Notes under the pieces: generated by a model
Told to the model about the DNA's origin: nothing
Databases searched by the model: none
What the model saw: only the letters and a program-made list of their open reading frames with translations
Assembly: GCA_015680685.1 (NCBI GenBank)
Contig: MNCI01001338.1
Coordinates: 60,001 to 124,000, forward strand
DNA length: 64,000 nt
Direction: 5' to 3'
From: Gnetum montanum
Taxonomy: Eukaryota; Streptophyta; Gnetopsida; Gnetales; Gnetaceae
Shown: positions 33,632-45,259 of the stretch, piece after piece
Position numbering within the stretch: the stretch's first letter is position 1
Layout: every line of letters begins with the position of its first letter
Program-made: the position numbers and the translations under genes

Positions 33632-35635
33632 ATGGCAGCTAATCAACCCCCGGCTCCCTTGGTGAGCAACCCATTCAACTTCACTAATTATCATGATATC
33701 CCAAAATCACTCCAAAATATAAATTTATTCTACAACTCCACAAGCCCTTCTTGTGATGCCTGCCAACATATACAATGTTTTGAAACCTTACTAGGCATCC
33801 ACAATATTGTCCAAAACGATGTGTCATGTAAGGTGTTTGTTACAACATTCAAAACTAAAGCAACCCAATGGTTCTTAATGCTTCCTAATGCTTTCATTAA
33901 CTCATGGCAGGAGTGCAAAAATAAGTTTTTGATTCAATTGGATAAATTCATTAGCCCTGCCATAGCATCAAGTAACTTCACAAGCTTAAGAAAGCTACCT
34001 GGGGAAAACGTCCAAGATTACAACCTAAGATTCCTTCACTAGCTAGCCTATGTGCCAAGTGAGATGCATCCACAACTCGATGGCATCCTCAAATTTTACC
34101 TTTCTACCATTGATCCATTCTTTGCTAAAGTCATGGAGCTAGAATAAATTACCCTTATGAACAACATTCAAACCCAGTTTTGAATGATGAGCATTAGCAA
34201 TCCTATGCAACATAGTCCTCTACCTCTACTAACTTTCCCAATGACCAACATTGTGTTTGAAACTAATGTTCCCCTTGAAATGACTCAACCCTCAAACAAT
34301 AACTTTCAAGGTCCCACATCTTCTCTATTCTTACAATCTAACACTAGTTTAAATGAGGATCAATCGAAGGCCTTAATTTAGTCCATCATAAACCCAAACA
34401 AGGTATCTGATCTTGTTAAACCCATGACTCAAGCTCAAGATCAAATGACCTAGATATTAACTTTGCTTCAAAAAATTTCAAACGAAGTAGTTAAATTAAA
34501 GAGAAACAACATCAAGGATCCTATACAACTAGAAAAGCCTAGTTCATCAGTGAATGACGATTATTGTTGCCTCCATAACACTAGGTAACATTCTGAGAAG
34601 ACTTGTCCCTAGTTTTTAGCATTATATGGTGATAACACTCAAGGTCAAAAAAGTGGAAAACCTCCTATTATGATCCCTAATGTAACTCATCAAATAGAAA
34701 ACGAAGAGGTTTCCTCATTGGATCAAGTTATGGTAAGTGACCCCAACTCGCATAATGCTCGCTATTGTAAACTTAGTGACATCATGAACAACACACAACA
34801 ACAAACTAGGAATGACCCTTACACTCCTCCAAATAGAAGAGCTCCTAGTTAAAGTAACACAATTACTCAAACTAGCTCATCCCAAACAAATGCTCCACAA
34901 TGATCAAACCCACCTTCTATACTTAGAAGAACTCCACCTTGATAAGAAGTCAAAGACATACCTAAGACTTATGATCTAGTTGAGGGTTTGAAGAAAACCA
35001 AAGCTAACATTTCAATGTATGGTATTTTACAATTTAACAAAATGAAATAGGTGGTTCAAGAGATAGTTTATAAACTAGAAACTAATAAAGGAAAATTCCC
35101 AATCCTTGAAAGGAAAGTTCACTTCACAAAAATTCCTAACACATTATTAGTACAAAATGTAAACAATTCCATGATGAGTAAGAAAGAACAACCTCCTTTC
35201 CTAACAACTCTAATTATTTTAGGAAAAAATGTTCACAATTTTTTGATGGATTTTGGAGCAATTGTTAGTGTCATGCCTCTTGAGGTATGTAAGGCTTTAG
35301 GAGCACAAATGATACCACAAACAAAAAGTGTGATTCAAATTGATGGATCTGACATTCTAGTAGTAGGATCATTGAAAGCAGTGAAGGTGCAACTTAAATA
35401 ATATCCTACATGTACATGTTACACTGATATCCTAGTAGTTGACATGTCACCTACCTATGGTGTGCTCCCATCTAGGACTTTTGGAGCCAAGTTTGAGGGC
35501 TTCTTTAGGTTAGATTTCTTAGAGTTATTAATCCCTATCAAAGGAAAATCTGAATACATGACTATACCTTGAGAACCCTTCTACAAACAAGTAGTTACAG
35601 CCTTGGATCAACAAAATCAATCTTTGGAAGATTAA
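33632..35635 (+). pseudogene. gag: Element B' gag and protease
   Basis: MAANQPPAPLVSNPFNF starts at 33632. The gag core (KATQWFLMLPNAFINSW, FLIQLDKFISPAIASSNF, LPGENVQDYNLRFLH) runs to 34042. A Pro/Asn/Gln linker follows, then a zinc-type cluster YCCLHNTR-stop-HSEKTCP near 34563. The DLGA-like protease core LMDFGAIVSVMPLEVCKALG is at 35245-35305, and SPTYGVLPSRTFGAKFEGF with a stop at 35571 ends the recognisable frame. No RT follows before the AT-rich segment, so the element is truncated or its pol has diverged beyond recognition. Confidence 0.78.
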
Positions 35636-36598
35636 AATATGAATCTTATGTTGGGGTTATTAAGGTTAAGTGTAGTGAACATGTTGTAAATGACTATTTA
35701 TATCAAATTCATGATTCATTCATTAATAATTAGTCACCTATATTTAACAATTCACCAACAATTTTATCATAAATATTGTTCAACATCATCATCATTATTT
35801 ATCATACTTATTTCAATAATCAATCCATTCAAGATTCATTATTCATTTATCATTCTTACCACAACTTATCTTCAAATAGTTGAATTTTTAATTTCATATT
35901 TGGATTCAATAATTTCATCAAACTTTTTCCATCAACCTTTATTACTTTTGAGGAAATTGAACAATCATATTCTAGGTCACTTTTATATGACAAATTTTAA
36001 CTATCAAATTAACTCAAATAAAGTGTAAATATTTTAATAAGGTGGATTGTTAAAAGAGCTTCATATCAAGTTTTTACTTCATAACTGTCTCATATCATAG
36101 AGACATTCATCTTGCATATAATAATTTATATTCTAGAAGCTAAACAACTTTATTTAGAAATACTATTTCAAGACATATTTGAAGTATTAAATAAACTTCA
36201 ATTGATCTAATATTTTTCTAAATAATATAATGGAAAATATGCTTTCCAACAATCCTAATGTTACACTTAAACTCATCAAGATTATAAAGATATCATAGTT
36301 TCAAAATAAGAAAAAAATAATTTTTTTCATATTAGGGTTATTTTTATTTTGCAATAATTGTTGGAGGGACATCTAATTCAGTAGGTTACCCATTGTAAAA
36401 AGACAAAATGCCTCAAAAAATAATTTTTTTTGAAATAACTCAATCCTATGTAATTGTTGTGAGGTTGCAATCTATCAAATTTCATTAATTTCTTAAGTTT
36501 TAATATCCAAACCTTCAAAATTCAACCTACTTTTTTTGTCAGCCACTTTATCAATTAGTATAAAAGCAAAGGTTAAATCCTTAGGGATTTTATGAAGA
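35636..36598. other. AT-rich segment without recognised gene
   Basis: Strongly AT-rich sequence lies between the B' protease and the C LTR. Open frames such as 35690-36028 are Ile/Ser/His-rich readings of AT-rich DNA without a recognisable domain. I see no LTR end for B' here. Confidence 0.4.
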
Positions 36599-37501
36599 TG
36601 ATGAATTTAAAGAATTAAACAAAATATCCAAATAGTTTTGATAAACTAGATTTTGGTAAGGCTACTACGATATCAGGCATTAGATATCGAATCCCCGATA
36701 TCAAGGCACAAGCTACAACACTTAGGCACATGGCCCAACAACAATTTTCATTTCAACTTAGCGAAATTTTGTTAGTTTGTTTTCTTGATTTTAGTTGTTA
36801 GCACTTAGCAATGTATGCCCATAGTATGATGTTAAGTGATTAAATGAAGTCTTTATTCAAGTGGAATGTACTTGGACACGTTTCATGATTAGAAATAAAG
36901 ATCGAGATTACTTTGCATCATTGCAGCATCACTTAGATCTCTTTACTATTTACTTAGACTAATGTTTACCATTTTGACTTAGTATAATGTTTACTATTTC
37001 CTTAGTTACTGTTTACTTTCACATGAAATTTACTCTTACTATTATTAAGCAGAATTAGTATTAATGATCTTGAACACTTAAGTGTGATTACTTGGTAACC
37101 CAACAATACTATCACTTGGTACACCTAGTAGTGAAGTACTTAGTAATCCTAATAGTAGTTGCATGAAGTCCAAGGTGTGAATTGAAGGTCAAGACTAGAT
37201 GCTCATCATGTAGGCTAGATTAGATTCCTATATCACTTTAGTTAAACTTAGAATTAGAATTATTTTCACTTTTATAATGAATACTAGGAGAATGACCCTA
37301 CAACATCAATATATCATATGCCTCCTTGTGAGCTAAACCATACACATTGATTATACTAGCTTCACTTAGGAAGATAATGATCATAAACTTTAAACCAATT
37401 ACTAGCATAATCACATTGCTTTATTCATGGAATTCAATTGGACTATGCATGAACACTCGTATCTCATATGATTGGGTGTTGGATTACTCCATCACTCATC
37501 A
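36599..37501 (+). mobile_element. 5' LTR of Element C
   Basis: About 903 bp, plus strand, TGATGAATTTAAAG ... CACTCATCA. U3 has GATATCAGGC, AGATATCGAATC and CCCGATATCAAGG half-sites at 36670-36705. The remainder aligns, reverse-complemented, with the minus-strand LTRs (for example CCCAACAATACTATCACTTGG and CACTCGTATCTCATATGATTG). The left boundary rests only on the TGATGA word and the expected length. Confidence 0.65.
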
Positions 37502-37502
37502 T

Positions 37503-37520
37503 TGGTGTTGTTGTTGGAAA
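37503..37520 (+). other. Decayed primer-binding site of Element C
   Basis: TGGTGTTGTTGTTGGAAA lies one base after the LTR end. Compared with TGGCGCCGTTGCCGGGGA, every difference is C-to-T or G-to-A (seven positions). Confidence 0.75.
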
Positions 37521-38835
37521 CAAGTCAATGTATGCTTAGTAATTAATTTCTTAGAGTTTTTTGTATTTGAAACACAAAGTCAAACATTATAACCATAATA
37601 AAAGCACACTTAAAACATAATGTCAAAAAAATATATAATATGGCTTCAAACAAAGATCAACCATCACTTGCTAAGGAGATAAGAAGAAGCAATGATGAAA
37701 TCATTGACAAAGAAGAATGTGGGATGCTAATGCAAACAAGAATCATTTATGCTCACACTAATCCTTACCATCTAGACTTCACTTTGATATTCCATTAGGA
37801 TAATCCAATGAGATCGAGGGACATGCAAGGTAGAATAGTCTTACCTCCAAAATGTGCAACACTTAACATGCTCCAAACTACCTTAAGGGGAATGCACTTG
37901 GACCAAATCCAGGTTGGGTATCATATGACTTAGCACATGACAAGACCCTATGAACCCACAAAGGAGTAGATGAGAAGAGATGTTGACATGAAGATCAAAC
38001 ATGTACACAGAAAAGGGAAGTAGGTTAACACTATTTTTGTCTTAGAAGAACTTAATGATGATGTATTTATTTCAAGAAAATTCTACCAAAATCATGAGGA
38101 GCCTTTAAAAATGCCTATCATTAGACTTGAGGAACCTATCAAAGTCCAACTTCATTTCACTCTAGCAAAGACACATAAGGCCAAGGGTTCTTACCAAATC
38201 CTACAAAGAAGCATAAAAGAGTCATAAAAGGACAACAAGCTGACATCATTCTCCTGCTACCTCATCTTCCTCATCACAATTATTAGAGGACTTTGATAGA
38301 AGATGACACAAGTACAAGGACTATGATAGGAATAAAAGGAGGACTCATGGTCATCATGACCAATATTTAAGGCACTTTGATATAGAAGATGAAGAACATG
38401 AATGAAGGAGAGGAAGGAACAAAAGAAAGGATTAAGAAAGGTATGAGCACAGAACTAGTCACTGCTACAACAAAGCATATGAACCTGACCACAATGATGA
38501 ACCCCTTATGATAACTCAAAGCATGATAAACATCTAGGAAGCCATCCATATACAAACTAGGCATGTGAGAAATAGCTAAATCAAATAGTTAGACATGAGT
38601 AATATGTTAAGATTTGAATGTGGCTACAATACTAATCCACAGCATCACCTTCAACATTTCCATGATGCTTGTGCCCTACAAAACATAGAAATTAATTGGC
38701 AAAAGTTAAAGATATTTCCTAGAACACTTGTGAAGGAGGCAGAAGGTTGGTACAAGTCACTGGAACTTAAATCCATCAAATTCTGGAGTACCATGCTTGA
38801 GCTCTTTAATGAAAAATATCAAACCTATTCACAGG

Positions 38836-39717
38836 TGATGAGTAGCAAGGTATCTATATGCTCAACCATATGAATACAAGCATGTACATGCAATCCGGTT
38901 GAACTCCACAGATGAACTAGTTATGACACATAGACAATTATACGTTGATCATAGTTCGTTGTCTTCCCACTTGGACTACTATTTGCTTTGTCATGTATGG
39001 TTTAGTCCAAAGTGAGCTGTATGATGTGATTCCTAACACTAGGCTACTCGTAGAGACAATGGAAAATAATCTTGATTAAACTAATAAAAAATAAAAAATA
39101 AAATCTAAACTAGGCTAAGTGTAATGAGAATATATCCTTAATCATCCATACGCATCTTGGATTTCATGTACTACTTTTGGGATTACTAAGCGCACATTAA
39201 TCGAAGCACTACTAGATATGCTACTGGGATACCAAGTAGTCACACTTAAATATTCATGATTAATATGTACTCATTTTGCATTTAATGAAAAAAATAGTAA
39301 ATGATGATAAAAGAAATATTAACTAAGAAAACAATAAATAATAATTAATTATTAATAATTAAAAACTAAGTGAATGCTACAATGATGGAGTAATCTCAAT
39401 CTTTATTGCTAATTGTGTGCATGTCCAAGTATGTCACACCCAAACAAAGGTTCTGTACAATTACAAGCATCACACTGCAGGCATGCACTTGGGAAAAGGA
39501 ACTGAAAATTAACAAAAAATTAACAAAAAGACTCAACCCTAAGACTTACCAGCCAAAGACCCCTCCCTGTGCACCTAAGTGCTATACTTATAGGTCAACA
39601 TAGGAATCACGATATCGTGTATATGATATCGTATCTAGGCTAAGATATCGAGTACCCGATATCTTGTACTTGATATCATGCACCCGATATTGGGGCCTGG
39701 TAAACCATGATTCATCA
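38836..39717 (-). mobile_element. 3' LTR of Element D
   Basis: 882 bp, TGATGAGTAGCAAGG ... GATTCATCA. Next to the minus-strand TATA-like CTATAAGTATAG (39581-39595) lie ACGATATCGTGTATATGATA, AGATATCGAGTACCCGATAT and CTTGATATCATGCACCCGAT repeats: GATATC half-sites around GTAC-like cores. The polypurine side is TACCCCCACGACT. Confidence 0.9.
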
Positions 39718-41800
39718 TACCCCCACGACTAAATAAAAATGTTTCCTTGAGTTAAAAAAAGTGAGGAACAAGTTCATTCAATTACAAATATTGGATAGAT
39801 ATGGGACCATTGAATGACGATGGAATGTTTCATGCCACAGTGTGAGATTGAACAAAATTTGGACACAAACACAAAATACAAAACTTGTGGAACTCATGTG
39901 GTTCCCCATGGTGGTGACTCCTCCATGGATGCCTTTCCTTTATCTTGTGCTCCAAGCTTCTGATATTGGTACCATTGAAGAAGCACTTGAAGTTTTTCCT
40001 CTTTTTTCTGAGGATCATGAGTCGTCCATGCTGATGTTCCACTATTTGATGGATTTGGCACTTCTCACAAACATGGTAGTTGTGGGGCCATTTGGTTAGC
40101 TTTGATGTACCATGCCGAGAATAGTTATTATTCCTCTTCATAGGCTTTGGCCCTAACCTCTCCACCTTTTTCTTGGCCAGATTGTGCAGTGACAGGAGTT
40201 TCTTAATGAATACTAAATGATTGTGCCTCCTACTCGACATGTTCTACATGAGGTCCTTGGCCCTTGCCTCCTCTTGGGTGTTTAGTTGCACCTTCAGAAG
40301 GTCCTCCTTGTTGTCCTCTTTTAAAGGCCATCTATAATCACACAAGGAATGATTGTTAGTAAGGTTGCTTAAATAGATTTGGTTATCTTATACCTTACTC
40401 GTTGCCTTTAATAAATGTTTAATTCATTGTTTAGTGTGATTCTAGAGTTAGATATTTTTCAAGAAAGTTTTCCTAAAATTTTAATGTCAGACTTGATTTT
40501 TTTAGGTGACAAATAAAAGGACATGTAATGGTTCTAAGGAATGTTTAATAAAATGATCACAAAGGAAAAAATAGATTTGGCAAGGAAGTACTCAGAGGGT
40601 ATAAAATGATGTGGTGGTGTGCAACAAGTACAAATTACAAAAGTTACACAAGTGGGTCCTCCCTAAAATAGGTTCCAACCAATAATGCTCTTATGTAACC
40701 ACACCTTAAAATGTTTGTATGCACTAGAAGGGTTAAATTCAACCTGCATCTATGCAACAAAACACACACATGTTAAGCATCATCGTTATGAGGTATGAAT
40801 TCTATGCCACAAAAGACACAAGTGATAAGCACTTGGACAGTGAGATGAGATGAATTACAGAAGGGATTGCAGAGATCAAGGTGTGAGGTAACTTACCTTG
40901 GGCACAATGAATTCTAAGTGTTGTGTGTGATTAAAGTACCATTAGCCTTTCGCTCCAAGATCAAAATCAAGTCCATACCTCTGATCAGTGACATTGCATG
41001 ATTTCATCCCAATGATAGACAACCATAAGAGCATCATGATAGTAAGGCATACGATCACTTAAAATTTTGTGCAAGGAAGAAGTGATTCAAATTTTTTTAT
41101 GGAATGTTTTTCTTGATCTTTTATTTTTCACTTCATTTCTTATTATTTTTTCCTTGCTTTTCTTTTTCTCTTCTCTCTTTTTTTTTCTTGTCTTTTTCTT
41201 CTTTTGGTTGCTTTTTGCACTTTATCTTTTCCAAAAGTAATCTGAAGAAGTTGCCAACCTTTAGGCATGGGTGCATGTCTTTCTAGTGGAACCCCCCCAG
41301 AATAGCATTGAATTCCTTTATTGAGTGCCTTATTACAACTCTTACTCCTATTTTTCATTAGATCCACAAGGATCTTAGTACAACTAAGCTGCATGATAGC
41401 ACCTACGTATGTCACCAAAGAAAATCCATAAGTCCCCTTGATGTTACACCCTTTTCATTCCCTCTTAGTTCATCACTCTTCACTCTAGGCATATTGAGTA
41501 CAAAGTTACTTTAAGTTTTAATGAAAATAAGAATATCATCATACCTAGAGTAGAACCTCTTATTAATAGAATTGGTGGGTGGATTTTGTGGGCCCACTAT
41601 CCAAATAATTAGTCTCTTATGACTCAATAACATAGAATAACACCTCAACTGACATGTCACATGAGTATTTTATTCACAAATGAGATCACCCTCAAAAAGA
41701 TAAAATGATAAATTGAAAGATGAAAAATTAGAGAATGAAAAATCAAAAAAAAAAATGGTAAAACCAAAGAAAAAGAAAAACATTTACTAAATCTACTTGT
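39718..41800 (-). other. Element D 3' region (3' ORF deleted)
   Basis: It is homologous to the 3' region of E. A retained acceptor-plus-ATG (TGATTATAG then ATGGCC at 40331, reading MAFKRGQQGGPSEG) marks the start of the 3' ORF. The body of the ORF is missing: GGTTAGGGCC (minus, about 40150) jumps straight to the ORF tail CAAAGCCTATGAAGAGG. AGTGGGTCCTCC is at 40651. The open frame 39830-40240 (minus) is the ORF tail plus trailing sequence. Confidence 0.6.
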
Positions 41801-44243
41801 TAGAATGGGGGGTGTCCCCCATGATCAAACCTTGGATCATGGCAAGAATTAATAAATGGAAAATTTGGATCCATGCATATTGGAACTATTGGAGTTTGGT
41901 CATATCCAAACCACTAGGTGTCTTTTGGTATGGTGGCAGGAATGTACCCAAACTGAGATTCACAAACTTGATTAAAGTAAGCATAGTGGGGTAGATTATA
42001 AGATGTGGTCATGTGATAAGGAGTTGACCCACTATGGCACCTGTGATTATAAGATGGTATGCAAGGATTGATATGTCTCTTCACATTGTCATATTCATTG
42101 GGCCACGTGGTTGTTGGAGTCTTAATTGGTCACCTAGATAAGGTAATAGCAAGCGTTAAGTTCAAAGAGGAAGGTGCATCACAATGCTGGACTTGTGCTA
42201 AGTTGGTAGGTGTGGTGGGCTCAAAACTATGCTGTCTCTTTCTATGGCCATGCCTAAAGAAAGGACACTTCCGATGTTGTGGAGGACCCCCACTACCATT
42301 GATAGTGACAACACAAGTAATGTTCATGGGTTGATGCTGTGGTGGAAAACCTTTTGGTACTATTGGTGGTGATGTAGGAGGAGGTGAAGGATGAGAATAT
42401 TGGGAGTAAGGAGAAGTATAAGGAACATGAGGTGATGATTCCATAGGATAGGACATGGGTTGATGATACTTGGAAGAATGATAACAATGAGGTGAAATAG
42501 AGGATGTCAATCTAGTTGGAGAAATAGGGCATTGAACATAATAAGTGCTTGGTTTCAAGTGATACAAAGGGTGTTTCCAGTTTGGCGATAGCCTCCCCCA
42601 CAACTAGGGGTTTTGCCACAGTGGTTGAGCATAGTACTCAGGTTGATAAGAATTTACCCATGGATAGTATGATGAGTTGTGAAATTTCCCATAAATTTGT
42701 CGGATAGGGATGCACCCAACCATGTACTTTTGTATGAAATTTGGATGTAACATTCTTTCCCAATGCTCATGTAGATGTGACAAGATTAGGCATTGACATC
42801 TTGGGTGATCGTACAGGAAAACATCACATTGATACTTATGTTTTGTGGTTGAGCCCCTATCCTCATTCTCTTTAGCCCTTCTTCCCGATTGTCAAATGGT
42901 GTTTTGTCCTATTTCTAGGTTTGGTATCCTTTGTTTATTTTGGTTGTCAAGGTTATCTAGCATGGGTCTCCCTCTAATAATGTCTACATATTCTCTACAT
43001 TTTTTATGTACCCCTCCATCATCTTATTGACCTTTGCCTCGATCTCATCTAGTGATTTTAGTATTGGAAAAGGTAGAAATAGTTTCACCTCCTCAAGGTG
43101 AGATGATTTATCGTCTTTATGATTATGAACCTTTGTTACTTCAAGAGTTTGGTCCTATTGAGATTTTTCAACATTCTCCCATTTGGCTATTTCTCCTTCT
43201 TCTTTTTCTATCCATTTAATAAGCTCTTGGAATTGATGGGCTCATAGTTCATATAGTTGACCTGGGGCATACATTCCTAGGGTCTCCCTTGTTTCATTAC
43301 GGAGCCCATCCATGATGTGATACACTAGCCTTTCCTCGGAGAACCCATGGCCTAGGCATTTGTTTAACAAAGAGTAATATCTTTCTAAGGACATGTCCAA
43401 GGGTTCATGTTGCCCTTGTTTCCACTCTTGGATTTGTCTCCTTAAGGTTGACACTCTTGCATAGGTTTGATATCTTTCATTGAAGAGATTTACCATTGTC
43501 AGCCAATGGAAAATTGATTTCAGCTTTAAAGACCTGTACCATACTTTTTCTTGGTCAACAAGTGTCATAGGAAAGAGCTTAAGTTCTTGCCACCCATTAT
43601 CAATATTTTTCCATGCACAAGCATCATAGAAGGCTTGTAAATGATGTTGTGAATCTAAATCATAACCTCCTAAAAACTTGGGAAAGTTGTTTAAATAAAG
43701 CTTGGGTAGACGGCTTTCCCTACGATGCTTGTGGGATATTTGAACAACCTCTATTATATGCATTAGGCTCTTAGTGGGTAGTAGGGGTTCACTGTCACTA
43801 AGTAGGTTGTGAGTTTATGACTTGGGGTGATGTTTTCTTTGTTCATGTTGGCATTCTTGATCTTGCTTGTGTGTTTGATTTTTATTTCTACACCAACCCC
43901 TTGAGAAATAGTCATCCGTGTCACAACTCGATGTTGAAAGAGCAAAGAAAGAGAGGGAACTAAAAAACTCATCATAACTTTTGTAAGTCTCCTAATCATC
44001 CCCTAATGTACTCTTGCTACCCATTGAGAAGGTCCTAGGCCTTATGGACCCCTTCGTTCTAAGGGATGTCCTATCTTCACTAGAGGTGTCTAAGTTGGAT
44101 GACAAAAGTCCTTGAGCATTGTCGGGATGTCTATGAACATATGAAAATCCTACATAAGATTGAGTACCCCAAACTTCTTCATTGGTTCTTCAATGAATTG
44201 CCTCGCTAGATGTTGTGTTATTGTTTTCTTGTGAAAGAGACAT
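41801..44243 (-). pseudogene. gag: Element D gag
   Basis: The ATG is at 44241-44243 (MSLSQENNNTTSSEA). The gag core at 43763-43242 is open for 173 codons: LYLNNFPKFLGGYDLDSQHH, LFNERYQTYARVSTLRRQIQ, EWKQGQHEPLDMSLERYYSL and MDGLRNETRETLGMYAPGQL. The zinc-like motif CDVFLYDHPRCQCLILSH is near 42820. A long Pro/Ser/Tyr/His-rich tail (42603-42130) is followed, with stops, by a short stretch ending at about 41800. No protease follows. The intact core in an otherwise decayed element is the best-preserved coding block of the window. Confidence 0.82.
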
Positions 44244-44358
44244 TATTGTGAATTGTCTGTGACTTAATTGAATTTAATTTCTTTGTCTAAAATATATATC
44301 GTTAATACCTTGTTACAATGATCTTGTATGATATAACTAATCTAGATAACTAGCATTG

Positions 44359-44376
44359 TTCTTGACAATGGCATCA
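44359..44376 (-). other. Decayed primer-binding site of Element D
   Basis: The minus strand reads TGATGCCATTGTCAAGAA one base after the LTR end. It is recognisable as a mutated tRNA-Asp-type site by position and the GCC-TTG core. Confidence 0.7.
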
Positions 44377-44377
44377 A

Positions 44378-45259
44378 TGATGAGTGATGAGGTACCCCTA
44401 CGCTCTATCATACAAATACCATTGTGTACACCCAATTTGGTTGAACTCTACAGATGGACTAGTTGTGAAACCTAGATAGTTATATGTTGATCGTAGTTTG
44501 TTGTCTTCCCACCTAGACTAGTATTTTCTTTGTCATGTATGGTTTAGTCTAGAGTGAGGTGTATGATGTGATTCCTAACACTAGGCTGCTCCTAGAGACA
44601 ATGGAAAATAATCTTGATTAAACTAATAAATAATGAAAAATAAAATCTAAACTAGCCTAAGTGCGATGAGTATCCATCCTTAATCATTCATATGCATCTT
44701 GGATTTCATGTATTACTTTTGGGATTACCAAACGCACATTACTTGAAGCACTACTAGATACACTACTAGGGTACCAAGTAGTTACACTTAAATGTTTGTA
44801 ATTAAGACGTACTCATTTTGCATTTAACGATAAAAATAGTAAATGAAAATAAAATAAATATTAACTAAGAAAATAATAAATAATAATTAATAATTAAATA
44901 ATTAAAAACTAAGTAAATGCTACAATGATGGAGTAATCTTAATCTTTATTGCTGATTGTGTGCATGTCCAAGTACATCACACTAGAACAAAGGTTTCATA
45001 CAATTATAAGCATCACACTACAAGCATGAACTTGAGAAAAGGAATTGAAAATTAGCTAAAAATTAACAAAAGTCTCAACCCTAAGACTTACCAGCCAAAG
45101 ATCCCTCCCCATGCACCTAAGTTCTATATTTATAAGCCAACACAAGAATCATGATATCTTGTATACGATATCATATATAGGCTGAGATATCAGGTACCTG
45201 ATATCTTGTACTTGATATTATGCATCCGATATTGGGGCTTGGCAAACCAGGATTCATCA
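44378..45259 (-). mobile_element. 5' LTR of Element D
   Basis: 882 bp, TGATGAGTGATGAGG ... GATTCATCA, the same length as the 3' LTR. The palindrome set is retained in decayed form (CATGATATCTTGTATACGAT, GAGATATCAGGTACCTGATA). Differences between the LTRs are numerous and mostly transitions, so the insertion is old. Confidence 0.9.

Larger units (their letters stand above)
38836..45259 (-). mobile_element. Element D: LTR retrotransposon with gag only (no pro-pol)
   Basis: 6,424 bp. Both LTRs are exactly 882 bp. The target-site duplication is ACAGG (38831-38835) versus ATAGG (45260-45264), one transition apart. Internally there are a decayed tRNA-Asp-type primer site, gag (42130-44243) and a 3' region. 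No protease, RT or integrase is found on either strand. Relative to Element E it also lacks the internal promoter block and the coiled-coil ORF. The gag-to-3' junction near 41800-42130 is the same as in E, so the pol loss predates both insertions. Confidence 0.9.

Noticed and set aside
39718-41800. Loss of the 3' ORF in D as a copy of a spliced RNA
   Set aside because: D keeps bases beyond the possible GT donor (GGTTAGGGCC), and the acceptor side has no AG at the join, so a plain deletion is simpler.
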